A stretch of 64,000 bases of DNA from Omphiscola glabra (GCA_964017045.1 OZ024794.1:50163013-50227012), one strand, 5' to 3'; shown: positions 47,925 through 60,298, numbered from the stretch's first letter. Notes: generated from the sequence alone by a model not told the origin. Program-made: numbers and translations.

Positions 47925-48639
47925 CTATTTCATCTGTCCATAAAGACCTATTTCATCTGTCCACAAAGACCTATTTCATCTGTCCATAAAGACCAATTTC
48001 ATCTGTCCATAAAGACCTATTTCATCTGTCCACAAAGACCTATTTCATCTGTCCACAAAGACCTATTTCATCTGTCCACAAAGACCTATTTCATCTGTCC
48101 ACAAAGACCTATTTCATCTGTCCATAAAGACCTATTTCATCTGTCCATAAAGACCTATTTCATCTGTCCATAAAGACCTATTTCATCGGTCCATAAAGAC
48201 CTATTTCATCTGTCCATAAAGACCTATTTCATCTGTCCATAAAGACCTATTTCATCTGTCCACAAAGACCTATTTCATCTGTCCATAAAGACCTATTTCA
48301 TCTGTCCACAAAGACCTATTTCATCTGTCCACAAAGACCTATTTCATCTGTCCACAAAGACCTATTTCATCTGTCCACAAAGACCTATTTCATCTGTCCA
48401 CAAAGACCTATTTCATCTGTCCATAAAGACCTATTTCATCTGTCCACAAAGACCTATTTCATCTGTCCACAAAGACCTATTTCATCTGTCCATAAAGACC
48501 TATTTCATCTGTCCATAAAGACCTATTTCATCTGTCCATAAAGACCTATTTCATCTGTCCATAAAGACCTATTTCATCTGTCCATAAAGACCTATTTCAT
48601 CTGTCCATAAAGACCTATTTCATCTGTCCATAAAGACCA
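47925..48639. repeat. Minisatellite, 23-bp unit x31
   Basis: CTATTTCATCTGTCCAYAAAGAC is the largest near-perfect array of the window. Almost all variation is one T/C position (CCATAAAG or CCACAAAG), plus single changes such as ATCGGTCC near 48185 and an A for T at 47994. Homogeneity indicates recent expansion or conversion. Confidence 0.97.
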
Positions 48640-48894
48640 ATTGTGTGGTGAATACGTTTTTCATAGGAAAGAAAAAACGTTTTCAAAAGTTCATCTTCCA
48701 ATGTTGCTACATTTTTTCTTATCCCACTTCTCCCACTCTTTCTCACCTTTATTGTTGAGGAAGTCAAATATCTGTGGTAATTCAGACTCAAGACTTGTGC
48801 CTGCTCGAAAAAAAAAAACCACCCTATTATTTTGGTAATACAGTATAAATATTAATCATGAGCAAATGCTTCGTAGAAATAAGAAAAGATGAAT

Positions 48895-49015
48895 TTGTAC
48901 ATTTCTGTATATTTGTGTATATTTGTGCATATTTGTATATATTTGTGTATATTTGTGTATATTTTGTATATTTGTGTATATTTGTGTATATTGTGTTTAT
49001 TTATATATATATTTG
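48895..49015. repeat. TATTTGTG microsatellite
   Basis: Imperfect TGTATATTTGTG units over about 120 bp, ending in a TATATATAT run. Confidence 0.9.
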
Positions 49016-49019
49016 TGAG

Positions 49020-50985
49020 GAAAAAAAAAGTTTAACTATTTACTTACTTATTTCTTTGAGTTTCATAATCTTAATGAACCCCAACGTGTTAAATAAAAAA
49101 AAATATTTAAAATTCCTTTGGATTTGTTTCCTAACCTTCTGAAGATTACTAATAAACTTTTTAAAGATTTTTGATTTACTATTATATACTCTATATTAAT
49201 GGTAGTGAAGATATACTCAATGCTTTAAACTGTGGTATGTCAAGTAACTGCAAGGGACTGCACTACTTTCTGGACATCTGCCTTATGTCATCAAATGTGT
49301 TTGCTCCAGAGTAATAGCCAGAATGTCCAGGAATGACCCAGAGTTTGCTTTGGCGTGGAGGAGATTGCCCGCCGCAAATATACTCCTTCCAGGCGAATGG
49401 ACGTTTACCGTACGCCGAAAGAAGTAAAGAGAATAGCTCACTTTCACCCTTAGGGGGATGATACGGCAGTATGGCTATTTAAGTGAGTCTCTTGGGGGCT
49501 TTTAACAGCGACTTGCGGTCTCTCAGAACGGACAACATGTCTGTGAGAGACTATTTTTTTCCCTCCTGGAAGATAAATGGAGGCCGCGTATGCTTGGTAG
49601 AGTAGTTAGTCAATGAGATTATGTTGGTATACTGGAGGGCTCCGATGTCTCATTAACCATCTCGCCATGCAGCCAAGTGCCCAGGCCGCAGCACAACAGT
49701 ACGTGTCGGTGTGTCTTTGTTTGTGCAAACGTACCAAACACTAGCGCCCTCTTGTACCCCCGGCGTCTGCTGCTCGGAGAGGATAGCGTGGCTGGGAGCC
49801 GAGCCACTCGAGTGTCTGTTAACGTCACAAATCACAGACCTCGATTGGCAATTTGGTGAGACCGCGTGATAACATCCCCCATATTTGGTGGCCATAAACT
49901 TCTCATTACTGGCTCACTCTCCTCCTTCTAGCCACTCATTCATTCACAGGTGTTTCTTTTTCTCTTTATTCCGTGTGTTCTGAACTAACCACGATTACAT
50001 CGACCATAGTTGTGCTAATACAAACATCCCGTCCGCAAAAAACAACAACAACAAAAAAAAAAAACTACCTCACTTGTCCCTTTCTCCAAGAACAGTGACA
50101 CTGTCTTCAGATAGGACCAAAACCAACCCGTCATCAACTTTAACACCAAAGATTGAAATTTATTTTAAGAATAAACGAATACAACTCGATAAAAGCTATT
50201 TGACCCTGTCATGTGTGAAAATTATAATTCATCACATACATTTCTATGAAATATATCTATGACTTTTAAGATGTACGCAATATAAGAGGCGATTTTAGCC
50301 ATAAATAAGATTCAGAGAATGGAGTCAATAATACATTTAACTCTAGAGTAAAAAAAAAAAAATCAATATTTTTAAAAATCCCACAGTCAAAATAGATACA
50401 ATACTCAATTACACGACTCAACTTGAATAATTGTCCACAAGATAGGTGCAATAGTTTTTATTATTTCGAAGCAAACATAAATATAACTTGCTACATAAAG
50501 TAATAACAGTTTTACTTAGCTTTAGTGTGTCAGCAATTGACCCACACATTTCTTAATTATTTCAAACTAAAGAGTCCTTGTTGATAAATGAATTGAGTTC
50601 ACTCTTTAAAAAAAAAACAGTAAATTACTTTAAAAACTCGGACCTGTTGAAGCATTTACTCTAACTGATTGCTTACAGCCTCTTGCCTGGGGATAGTTTA
50701 AGTGACTTTGCGCCCTCTGTAACTCCCATCAATGAATGGCGTTTTATTTCGCAGAATCGAATTCGGTGGGCGTTAAGTGAATCTTTTTGTCTGGTACTGA
50801 CACCCAGAAACTGAACAATTTACGCCACCAAGAGAAGATTCGCACTCCTTTCTCTTCTTAGTTTCCAATCTAACATCCAACAATGGGGACAGTTCTTGAC
50901 TTTGTGAGGTGTAGTTTGCTCAAAGACAATTAATTGTCTTCTTTAGCTGATTCAAATATATGTCGATGTTGCACTTAGTTTTACT
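49020..50985. other. Unassigned; balanced segment 49250-49900
   Basis: The balanced segment has a TATTTAAG at 49477 and a short ATG frame, but no core promoter arrangement that can be defended. The rest is AT-rich with an A-run at 50056-50064. Confidence 0.3.
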
Positions 50986-50989
50986 ATCT

Positions 50990-51440
50990 TAATGTCTCCT
51001 TTAGTTTGATTCAAGGCATGGATTTGTCTCCTTTAGTTTGATTCAAGACATGTATTTGTCTCCTTTAGTTTGACTCAAAGACATGTATTTGTCTCCTTCA
51101 GTCTTACCCCAAGACATGTATTTGTCTCCTTTAGTTTTACCCCAGACATGTATTTGTCTCCTTTAGTTTGACTCAAATACGTGTATTTGTCTCCTTTAGT
51201 TTGATTCAAGGCATGTATTTGTCTCCTTTAGTTTGATTCAAGGCATGTATTTGTCTCCTTTATTTTGATGCAAGGCATGTATTTGTCTCATTTAGTTTGA
51301 TTCAAGGCATGTATTTGACTCCTTTAGTTTGATTCAAGGCATGTATTTGTCTCCTTTAGTTTGATTCAAGGCATGTATTTGTCTCCTTTAGTTTGATTCA
51401 AGGCATGTATTTGTCTCCTTTAGTTTTACTCAAACACATT
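50990..51440. repeat. Minisatellite, 32-bp unit x14
   Basis: Copies of CATGTATTTGTCTCCTTTAG plus TTTGATTCAAGG. Left-hand units are variable (TTTTACCCCAAGA); right-hand units are nearly identical, so expansion was recent on that side. Confidence 0.95.
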
Positions 51441-51749
51441 AGCTTGTCTCCTTTATCATCCCGTTCTACAAACTTCTCTTACTATCTGTTACATCAATCT
51501 ACAAGTGGAGATGGTCTCAACAAGGGTCTCACCAATACGTGTTGGGGGGGGGGGGGAGGTGTGTGGCAGTGTCAGTGGGTGCGAGAATTCTTTGTCGTGA
51601 GGGGTGAGGGAAATGTTTTCAAATCAAGAGGCAGTGCGTCGCTGCAAAGTGGTTTAGAACACGTACAACTTCCCAAAAAAATAAAAGAAACAAAAACTTG
51701 AAATTTATTTTTTAACTAATTCACGCATTAATTTTAAGTTATTTATTTA

Positions 51750-53015
51750 TTTCTTGTTTTCCCATCCATCCCTTTGGCGCTACGGCCCATGTAGGGCTTT
51801 GGCCTGCCTCACCAAATCCTTCACTCAGACCATCCATCCAACCCTGTGGCGGTGGAGCCCATGTTGGTCTTTGGCCAGCCTAACCACATCCTTCCACTCA
51901 GATCATCTATACACCCATGTGGCGCTACAGCCCATGTAAGGCGTTGGCCTGTCTCACCACATCTCATTCAGAACTAACTAATTCTTTTCTTTTCCAAGCT
52001 TGGAATCACGGCTGCTGTAGATCCCTATCCACATCATCCATCCATCTAAGCCTAGGTCTGCCTTTGAGTCATTTTCCTATGGGGTTTTGGTGATGTACCC
52101 TCTTCACTCCATTTGTCATCTGGCATTCTTTCTAAGTCTCCAGTCCAGCGTAGCCTGCCCTTTCTTTTCTGCTACTACTGAGGGATCCTGATATAGACTA
52201 GACAATGCCATGGTTTGTTCGTATTCTCCATACATACTCATCCTTTGTTGACCCGTATATTTTCCGTAGATTTGTTTAACCGGCTTTCTGTCGTCCTTGT
52301 TAGGGTGTAAATTTCACTAGCATACGTTACAGTTTTATATGTTATAGTTTTTTTTTTAATATTGACCCTGATTTTTTATTTTTGATATGTTTAATGTTAT
52401 GTGTATCAGTCTTGTCAGTTTGTTGGGTATGCCAAACTCCTGCAGAGGCTCATATAGATATTTTCTTTTGATGTTTTCATAGGCCATTTTATAGTTTACA
52501 CGGAGTTGATGTGCTAGATAGTATATTTGTAACATTTCTCTAATAGGCATCTTATGGTAAAGATCTGATCAGTCGTACATCTGTTTTGTCTGAATACACA
52601 TTGGTGGTCACCTAGTATTCGTGCAGTGTACGTTTGTAATCGTTTGGCCATTTGTTTTGTTAGTATTTTTATATGTAACCTTTAATAAGGAGATTCCTCT
52701 GTAGTTTGTGCACTGTAGTTTGGAGTCTTTATTGTGTATGGGGGTTATTAATGCTGTTTCCCATTATGTTGGAATGTTTTCTTCTTGTCAAATTTTAGCT
52801 ATAAGTTTATGTATCTGAATGTGTAGTTCTCTTCCTCCATACCTATTTAATAAGTTCTGCTGTGATGAGGTCTTCTCGGGGGGGGGGGGGGGGGGGGGGG
52901 GCTTTGTGGTATTTATATAATTGATTACTTCTGTAATTTCTTCTAGAGTTGGGGAGTTTACAAAAGGGTCTGGTCCTCAATGTGGTGGTTGATAATCTTC
53001 ATCTTGTCCATTGTC
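51750..53015 (-). mobile_element. LINE relic with partial reverse transcriptase and 3' UTR
   Basis: Read on the minus strand: an RT start (TLEEITEVINYINTTK), a poly-C run, DLITAELIK, NYRGISLLKVTYKILTKQMA, VFRQNRCTTDQI, then the frame at 52356-52550. Distal ORF tails follow: RLRWTGDLERMPDDKW near 52130 and PRLRWMDDVDRDLQQP near 52030 in shifted frames. The 3' UTR has a 72-bp segment (TGGCGCTACAGCCCATGTA) present three times at 51776, 51848 and 51921. Frameshifts and stops are many. The clade is not resolved. Confidence 0.85.
52356..52902 (-). pseudogene. Non-LTR reverse transcriptase domain fragment
   Basis: Conserved RT blocks are readable across three frames. The motif-A region reads RVNYKMAYENI followed by KRKYLYEPLQEFGIPNKL. 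The catalytic aspartate expected in VDYKMAYD is asparagine here, so the domain would be inactive even if the frame were intact. A 24-base G-run (52878-52901 plus; C on the coding strand) sits where the family normally reads KAPGED, an expansion inside former coding sequence. Confidence 0.8.
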
Positions 53016-53214
53016 TGCATTTAGTATTCCCTAAAAAAATGTTTCTAAATTAACCATCTACTTTTTTCTAATTAAAATTAAATTATCTTATCTTTATGAA
53101 TTACCTTAATTAACTTGAATTTTGATTATTTTTTGTTGACTATTTTTGGTCTCCTATATGGGATTTTGATGTTGTTCCCTTGTAAACTTGAATAATAAGG
53201 CTATTATCTCTCCA

Positions 53215-53400
53215 CACCCCTTAAAGTGCATATCCACTCCCCATAAAGTACATATCCACTCCCCATAAAGTGCATATCCACACCCCATAAAGTGCACATC
53301 CACTCCCCATAAAGTACATATCCACACCCCCATAAAGTGCATATCCACACCCCATAAAGTCCTTATCCACTCCCCATAAAGTGCATATCCACTCCATGAT
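53215..53400. repeat. Minisatellite, 22-bp unit x8
   Basis: Units of CCATAAAGTGCATATCCACTCC with CC or AC variants. Repetitive minus-strand ORFs rich in Trp, Cys and Tyr result from it. Confidence 0.95.
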
Positions 53401-54940
53401 TTGTACCACTTGAAGTGTTCACTATGTTTCGTCTGATTGACGCCCCCCTCGTCCATCGACTGACTCCCACTGCGTCTTGTTTGTCGTGCTGACCATTCAC
53501 GTCAGCTGGTGTTAGATCATTTAAGTTTCGAATTAATCTCGTCCCAGTCCGAGACATCGACCGAACGTCTCCTCGTCTGAGACCCAGTTAAATTTCAATA
53601 CGTACTCGTGCCGTAAAGAGTTCAATGTCGTTTTGAGGAAAGGAGGGCGGGGGGGGGGGGCGCTGGGGAGGGGTGTATGTCTTAAAATAGACAGGGATGG
53701 TGTTGGGCAGGTTGCGGAGTAATTGAACACACGTATGAACACTCCTCAAGGTTCCTACACCGGGTAGAGGAGGAGTGATTAATGATAAATAAAGTAAGTA
53801 GTGTCTTGCCCCCCCTCCCCGGGGCGGGGGTTGGGGGGCGTTAAATTTAATTAAGGTTGTTTTGTCGTGATCAGTCGGGGTCAATGGGAAGGGTGAAGGG
53901 GGTAGGTAACACTTCTGGTTGTTAAGTGTCTTGAATAGTTTGATTGTTGATTGTTGGTTGTACTTAAACATTAAAACATGAAATGATTTTGAAAACTTTA
54001 AAATATAATCAATATTTTTTAGTCTTTTTCCCTTGTGCATTTTTCAATAAGAATGTCGATGACAAATTTGAAATTATATGTTTTTTAAGGGACACAGACA
54101 CAATCCATTTTCATTTACAACCCATCGAAATTAAGGAATTGCTGACTTTCTGATGTAAGGACTGTAGCACATAACAGGACATATTTTGCTTATTTCACAT
54201 AACTATATTACTGTGAAGGGGAAAAAAACAACTTAACTGTAGACTCATACAATAGATTACATTTCCACACCGAAGCACTCATGGATTCTATTAGGATCAC
54301 ATACTAAAAGTGAGTATCTTAAAGCCCCCAATCTTACATGAAGCTTTCAACGATCGCCCCCCATCACAGCACACGCGTGCTCTTGTCAACCTTTTCCTTT
54401 GTATGGAGTTCCTCAACCAGGACTATCCAAACCGTACCGCTCACCAAAAGACCAAAAACAGCGATCGATGGAAGCTCTATCTTTCCTTGTCACCATGACT
54501 TTCAAATTACATAGAGTATGTATAGTAATGGTAAGATATTTTCTTTTTTTTTTTCCAAGTCTAGACGAATTGCAAAATTTGGGGGAACTTTTTTTTTTTT
54601 AAACTGAAAGGGACTTTTGGTCATCTCAAGGATCTTTTAGAATTTGCTTGTGGTGCCAACTCCCCCACCCCCCCCCCCCCCAACCAAGTCTTCTTGGTTT
54701 TACTCTGTGGAGATTTTTGACCTCACTACAATGCAGATTTGTCACTTCTCTGAGACGTGAAGGGCAAGCAACTGGTAGCTGCTAGATCACACTGGAACGG
54801 GGAGAAAAAAGCGATCTGATAGGCAAGGAGAAGTTGGAAAAATGATGGTGCTCGTTTGTCATCCACGTAAAAGGTTTTTCAGATGATCCGCCATTTTGGC
54901 TAGGGTAGAATACGTCAGGGTAGATTTGGTACAGAGAGTG
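53401..54940. other. Unassigned sequence with G-runs
   Basis: G-runs at 53648-53660 and C-runs at 54668-54680. The balanced stretch 53400-53620 is repeat-free with a minus frame of mixed composition, but no motif. Confidence 0.3.
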
Positions 54941-54944
54941 TTGT

Positions 54945-55150
54945 ATCCCACTGTGTGTAGAGAGTGTGATAAACTGTGTACGGAGACTGTGAGACACTGA
55001 GTGCGGAGAGCGTGAGACACTGTGTACGGAGAGTGCGAGACACTGTGTGCGGAGAGTGCGAGACACTGTTTACGGAGAGTGTGAGACAATGTGTAAAGAC
55101 AGTGTGAGACACTGTGTGCGGAGAGTGTGAGAAACTTTACGTAGAGTGTG
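54945..55150. repeat. Minisatellite, 23-bp unit x8-9
   Basis: Units of GAGAGTGYGAGACACTGTGTGCG with GTTTACG variants. The minus ORFs are serine/histidine-rich by-products. Confidence 0.95.
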
Positions 55151-55635
55151 ACAGGATCAACTTATCCCTGTGCTTATTCAAAAGCAAATGAAGTCGAATG
55201 CAGTTGGTATTAACATTTTAACTGAACAAGGATGCGGACCTCCGTGCTTCATGTCAATAGTCATCGCTTTAAAAAAATAGTATAACAAGTTATGTAATAA
55301 GTTGACTTTTAATAGTCAGCCTGATTCTAAGATTAAACAAAAAGGATTATCTAATAATAATATATGCTGACTTTACAAAAAACAAAATCAAACAGCAACA
55401 ACAAAAACAACTCTGACAAGACATTCTATAAACGTCCTCAACATTTTAAAGGTGGCCATGGAATGTTAAGGCGAAATTTACTGAGAACGTTGATAAGTCA
55501 TTAATTCATAATCTCGTCATATAGTTTTTTTTTCATTTGTGCTGTTTTGAAAGGTGTGTCAGGTAGCCACACCTGGGACTGACTGTAATTGGTTTAGAGA
55601 TTTGTTTCCAATAAAATATTGCTCTGCATGAAACA
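55151..55635. other. AT-rich sequence without identified feature
   Basis: No array, terminus or exon is recognised. Confidence 0.45.
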
Positions 55636-55836
55636 CAGCTGTTCTAAACCTGTGGGTTGCGACCCTTATGGGGGGGTCGAACGACCCTTTCACAGGGGTC
55701 GCCTTAGACCATCGGAAAACAAATAGGCTCTACAGCTATGAAGTAGCAGCGAAAATAATTTTATAATTGGTGGGGTTGCCACAACTTGAGGAACTGTATT
55801 AAAGGGTCGCGGCATTAAAAAGGTTGAGAGCCACTG
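55636..55836 (+). mobile_element. SPIN-like miniature hAT element, copy 2
   Basis: The left end is CAGCTGTTCTAAACCTGTGG and the right end GTTGAGAGCCACTG. The interior GGGTCGAACGACCCTTTCAC, GACCATCGGAAAAC, GAAGTAGCAGCGAAAATAAT and GGAACTGTATTAAAGGGTCG follows the SPIN order base for base with few changes. Flanking octamers ATGAAACA and GTAACATA do not match, so one flank has changed or the copy was moved by recombination. Confidence 0.88.
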
Positions 55837-55889
55837 GTAACATAAAATATCTGGTGGCGACTCACGTTTCGAATACTGCATTGTCATTT

Positions 55890-55936
55890 AATGTATACAA
55901 CAATACATTGCCTAAGTACAACAATACATTGCCTAA
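55890..55936. repeat. Short tandem duplication
   Basis: ACAACAATACATTGCCTAAG occurs twice in tandem. Confidence 0.9.
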
Positions 55937-56323
55937 GCTGTCTAGACATCTTTTTTGTTTATTAAAGAAAATGGTCGTTTTAAATTGGGTGTATTAATAT
56001 TGTTACATTTTTTTCTATGAAAACTATACGAGAGCAATTAAATGCATGTGCAAATACAGGACCTAAGAGCTTGGACAAGATAAATATCTAATTACATGAG
56101 AAAATGTATCCTTATTTTAAGTGGTACTTGATACGCTTTCAGAATGAGAGAGAGTACAAACGATTGGCGGCGAGATGACTAATATTGTAGTGATATTTAA
56201 GAAGAATGGTACAGATGGGGAGAGAGACGGAGAATAATAATGTTGTACTCTAAGAACGACTGCGTGAAAACTAAATCGTGTTTTGTGGCTTATCTTCTTG
56301 GCAACTGACGTCATGGCTTAAGC

Positions 56324-56509
56324 CAGTGGTTCTCAAGCTTCCTAATGCCGCGAACCTTTAATACAGTCCCTCGTGTTGGGGTGACCGCGAACTACAAAAT
56401 TATCTTCGTGCTACATTATACATATGTTTTCCGCTGGTCTTAGGCGACCCCTGTGTAAGAGTCGTTCGACCCACCAAAGGGGTCACGACTCACAGATTCA
56501 AATCCGCTG
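56324..56509 (-). mobile_element. SPIN-like miniature hAT element, copy 3
   Basis: On the plus strand it begins CAGTGGTTCTCAAGCTTCC, contains CTTTAATACAGTCCCTCGTG, ACCGCGAACTACAAAATTAT and GTCTTAGGCGACCCCTGTG, and ends AAATCCGCTG: the SPIN consensus in reverse. GCTTAAGC flanks both sides (56316-56323, 56510-56517), an exact 8-bp duplication fitting nnnTAnnn. Confidence 0.9.
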
Positions 56510-56517
56510 GCTTAAGC

Positions 56518-58005
56518 CATATTCTAGTTCTTAACAGATTCGATTGGACTTCATATATATTATTATGTAGTTTTTACTAAAAGGGTTATACATTTACAAT
56601 TATTATATTGATAACCTCTATGTTAGCACTGAAGCTCAAACATTTTGAGACAAACAACTACAAACTACAATGTGGTTTTTTTATTAAAAAATTAAGGATC
56701 TATATCCATTATGCTCAAATATTATGCTCATATACCTTAATGCTTGAAACAAAAAAATCAAAAATGTGTTAGTGATGTGTGCATTTATGCTAACCTCACG
56801 CTGATGAGAAGGAATGGTTTGAACGAATTTGAACTGTAAAAAAAAAAAAAAGAGTTAAAATGACTTCAGAAACGTTATGGGAGCTTCTTTTAAAAGGTCA
56901 GATACGGGCAAGAAAACGTCAAAGTGCCCATCGCAGTGTGGCAGTAGAGCGTTGCACGCCTATGTTTATCATCACAACCAAGGCCGTACTTTTGTATTTA
57001 ATCCGCTGCTGCAAAGTACATCAAATTTCATCATATTGTCTACACAAGTATTTCTCTCCCTATGTAAATCACGCAGTAACTCTATGATATTGGACATAAA
57101 AACAAAACTCACACGTGTAATCGAATCACCGTTTTAGCAACAATCACATATCAACAGCGAGGCTATTAACAACATCTCGCACTATCGAATACCCTCAATC
57201 GTGATTGGGTGACAGTAATCGATCCCTTCAAGCCATCTACGATAACAATGATAATAAACAGCACCAAAAAAAATAATTTTTTACGAGTAGGAAGAATTGC
57301 AAGGCGAATATCGATAGTGCGAATATGAGGATAAAAGACCGCGCCATGTCTGAGGAAGCTGGTCAAATATGAACCTTAATCTTTATTGGGCGAGCTGTGT
57401 GGGGTGCAGACCCCCCTGGTCTTCGTCACTAATCTGATCAGGATCAGGACATGAGGTGAGGTTTGGGGGGGGGGGCGAGGGGTAAGCACCGAGCGCCATC
57501 TCATGGTAATTATGTCAAGTGTGGGTGGGATGGTAAGTCGTGAAAACCCGGTGATAAGAACGATGATTAAGTATGATGATTATCGCGATAAGCTCGATGA
57601 TAAAATATACCAGGATATGTTGCCGCTTCAATAATGAACAAAGATAATCTAATTAAAAAAAGAACGTGTTAATGCTTTTTAATACAATTGTTTTACCAGC
57701 AGAAATGACAATGGCGTTGACAGTTTTTCTGTGAGTGCAGCATTTCATTGTAGGAGATCCAATTACCCGTTTTCTGTACATTGACAGATAAAAGCAAAAT
57801 TATTAATATCTGCAGAACTCAACTTACCGTTGTATTCAATTTGTATATGATGTGAAGTAGACTTGTTTAAATGACCTAATTATCAACAAGGCGTGAAATT
57901 ACCAGAGTGTGATTCTTTGTATTTATACAATTCTAGAGCTAATACACTTCAATGCAGTTGTGGCTTCTTAGTCCCAAGAAGCTGAACTTACACCGATGTG
58001 TTGTA
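56518..58005. other. AT-rich sequence without identified feature
   Basis: A G-run lies at 57464-57474. GATGATTA-type loose repeats lie at 57555-57610. No gene is recognised. Confidence 0.45.
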
Positions 58006-58009
58006 CAGA

Positions 58010-58185
58010 CCTAACTACAGCCTCTAACTACAGCCTCTAACTAAAGCCTCTAACTACAGCCTCTAACTACAGCCTCTAACTACAGCCTCTAACTACAGCC
58101 TCTAACTACAGCCTCTAACTACAGCCTCTAACTACAGCCTCTAACTACAGCCTCTAACTACAGCCTCTAACTACAGCCTCTCACG
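58010..58185. repeat. Minisatellite, 13-bp unit x13
   Basis: CTACAGCCTCTAA in almost perfect tandem; one unit has CTAAAGCC. Confidence 0.97.
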
Positions 58186-58324
58186 GACAAGGAGATCTTA
58201 AAATATTAAATAATATCAACCAGTCACCTGTAATAAACCATAAAAGTGTAAAACAGTCCAGTTGCCCCCCCCCCCCGCACACGATCCCATTCACCACCCA
58301 CCCCTAGCTGAATACATCGACCTC

Positions 58325-58386
58325 CTCTCTCTCTCTCTCCCTCTCTTTTTCTCTCTTCCTCTCTTTCTCTCTCTCCCCCTCTCTCC
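58325..58386. repeat. (CT)n-rich tract
   Basis: CTCTCTCT with occasional C and T runs. Confidence 0.9.
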
Positions 58387-58804
58387 AAATTTTTCAACAG
58401 GTCACCAGTCTCAATAATCAAGACGACGCCAATCGTATTAGAATCATGGATGGGGCACTTAAAGATTCCCCCATTCGGTTATTATGAGCTTCTAGCAGAG
58501 TTGATGAAATCACAGCAGAGAGAGGTTCATCATAGATTGAGCTGTGTCACTGTGTGTCACTGTGTGTCACTGTTTCACGTTAAATTTTAAAACATGGATT
58601 TTCTGATGTCTTGAGTTGGTTAAGGGTTAATTCAAATGTGCAGAGGTTTTGTTTTATGTTAAATCATAATAAAAGTAGGTCGAAACCGGGTGAAGTTTTT
58701 GTTTTTTTACACCGGGTCCGGGTATTTTGAGTAATAAGTCTATACAGACAGTCCTACACACTACCTGCCGGTCTTTAAACAATAGGCCTACAGACAGTCC
58801 TACG

Positions 58805-60298
58805 CAGGGCCGGATTAACCTCTAGGCAAACAAGGCACGTGCCTTGGGCACCAAGCATTTGGGGGCACCACAAGTCCTTAAGAAATTTTTTTTTGAACAA
58901 ATTTAAGTCCAGAAACAACTGAAAATGGAACAAGTGCTATGAAAACGAAGAAATACATTATAATAAAAATTCACATTCAAGTTTGGTACAATCTTGAATG
59001 CTTAAAACTTAAGCGCATAAAAAATTAAAAAAAACTCCTGGTAAATGGTAATGAGCAAAATTCGGACCATGCGGACTCATTCGGCTTGTAAATAAATAAT
59101 GCGGTCGTATTCGAATTTTAAAAATGTTTGGGAAGTTTTATAAAAAAAATTTAACCATTTTTATATTTTCAATAAATAATATTAAAATAATAACATTAAT
59201 TAATTAATTCGACCAGGAACCCCTTAGTAATAGACACATAATGAGCATATGAACTTGAAAACGAGTGCTGATTTGTATTCTTCACTAGCAGATCACTTGT
59301 ATAAATCTAGGAATGAATTTGAAAGATTTGAAGAAGCTGCAAAAATAATAACACCAGGTGTAGATTATAAGTAACTTTGACCCGTAATCGTAAACGAACG
59401 ACAGTGGTCATTGATGGTGATGCTCTTGAGGTATCTCTGAATGCCATAGACAAATTTCGTATATCTGCATTCTACGCCATTGTTGACAAACTTGAGACAG
59501 AAATGAGTAGACGAGGACAAATATATAATGATGTAGCAGTTCGATTTTCTTGTTTGGTCGATGTATCACTATCACAAACATCTCAGTGCTGTGAAGAACT
59601 AATAAATGCTTATCCTAAAGATCTGAACAATAATTTATGTACTGAACTACAACAGTTTCATTCATATATTCGCCATAAGTTTCCTGCATCAAAATCGGAA
59701 AACAACACGTTCAATTATGAAGAATTATACAAAGTAATAGTTAGAGACAACATCGAGTGTGCCTTTCCAAATGTTTAAATCGCCTTGCGCATATTTTAAA
59801 AATTAATGGTTACTAACTGTTCCACTGAGCGCTCTTTTTCTCAGTTGAAACGTACAAAAAATCCAAATAGATCAACAATGAAACAAGAAAGGCTCGATTC
59901 CTTATCTCTGCTTATGATCGAGGCAGATGTGTTGCGCAAAATTAACTTTGACGATATACTCAAAAACTTCGCTAGATGTAAATCTAGGGAAAAAAACTTT
60001 AAAATGTAAATGACAATATCTTTTTGATTTTTTCATCTAATAAAAAAATAAAGTATTTTTGTCTATTATTATTTCAAAATTTATTAACTATTAATTTTAA
60101 TTCAGAAATACTTTTTTGTAGGTTTTATATAAGTGATAGTAGTACAAACTACAAACATATTTGTTAACAACTGTTTTCTTTGACTAATATTGAACATACC
60201 AGCGGTCACGGTCAGTGAAAGATCCGGGGCCCCGGGCAGAAGGGGGGCACCCATGTGGGTTTGTGCCTTGGGCACTAAAATGGCTTAAGCTGGCCCTG
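58805..60298 (+). mobile_element. hAT transposon, internally deleted
   Basis: The left end is CAGGGCCGGATTAACC; the right end complement is CAGGGCCAGCTTAAGCC. The subterminal GTGCCTTGGGCACCAAGC and GGGGGCACC are mirrored near the right end, so the inverted repeats are long and imperfect. GTCCTACG (58797-58804) and GTCCTACA (60299-60306) form an 8-bp target duplication with one change. At 1494 bp it is too short for a full hAT transposase. Confidence 0.88.
59252..60009 (+). pseudogene. hAT transposase C-terminal half (ZMYM1-like), broken
   Basis: Readable order: SSLADHLYKSRNEFERFEEA, a frame shift near 59372, FRISAFYAIVDKLETEMSRR, LQQFHSYIRHKFPA, two in-frame TAA codons (59776 and 59800), then TNCSTERSFSQLKRTKNPNR with MKQERLDSLSLLMIEADVLR. 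The last block is the hAT dimerisation domain as found in ZMYM1-like transposases. The N-terminal zinc finger and most of the catalytic domain are missing. It cannot make an active transposase. Confidence 0.88.

Noticed and set aside
47925..48639. CRISPR-like regular repetition
   Set aside because: Units are directly adjacent with no spacers, and the genome is eukaryotic.
49470..49600. TATTTAAG followed by a short ATG frame as a promoter plus gene
   Set aside because: Spacing to any initiator-like base is poor and the frame is only 22 codons.
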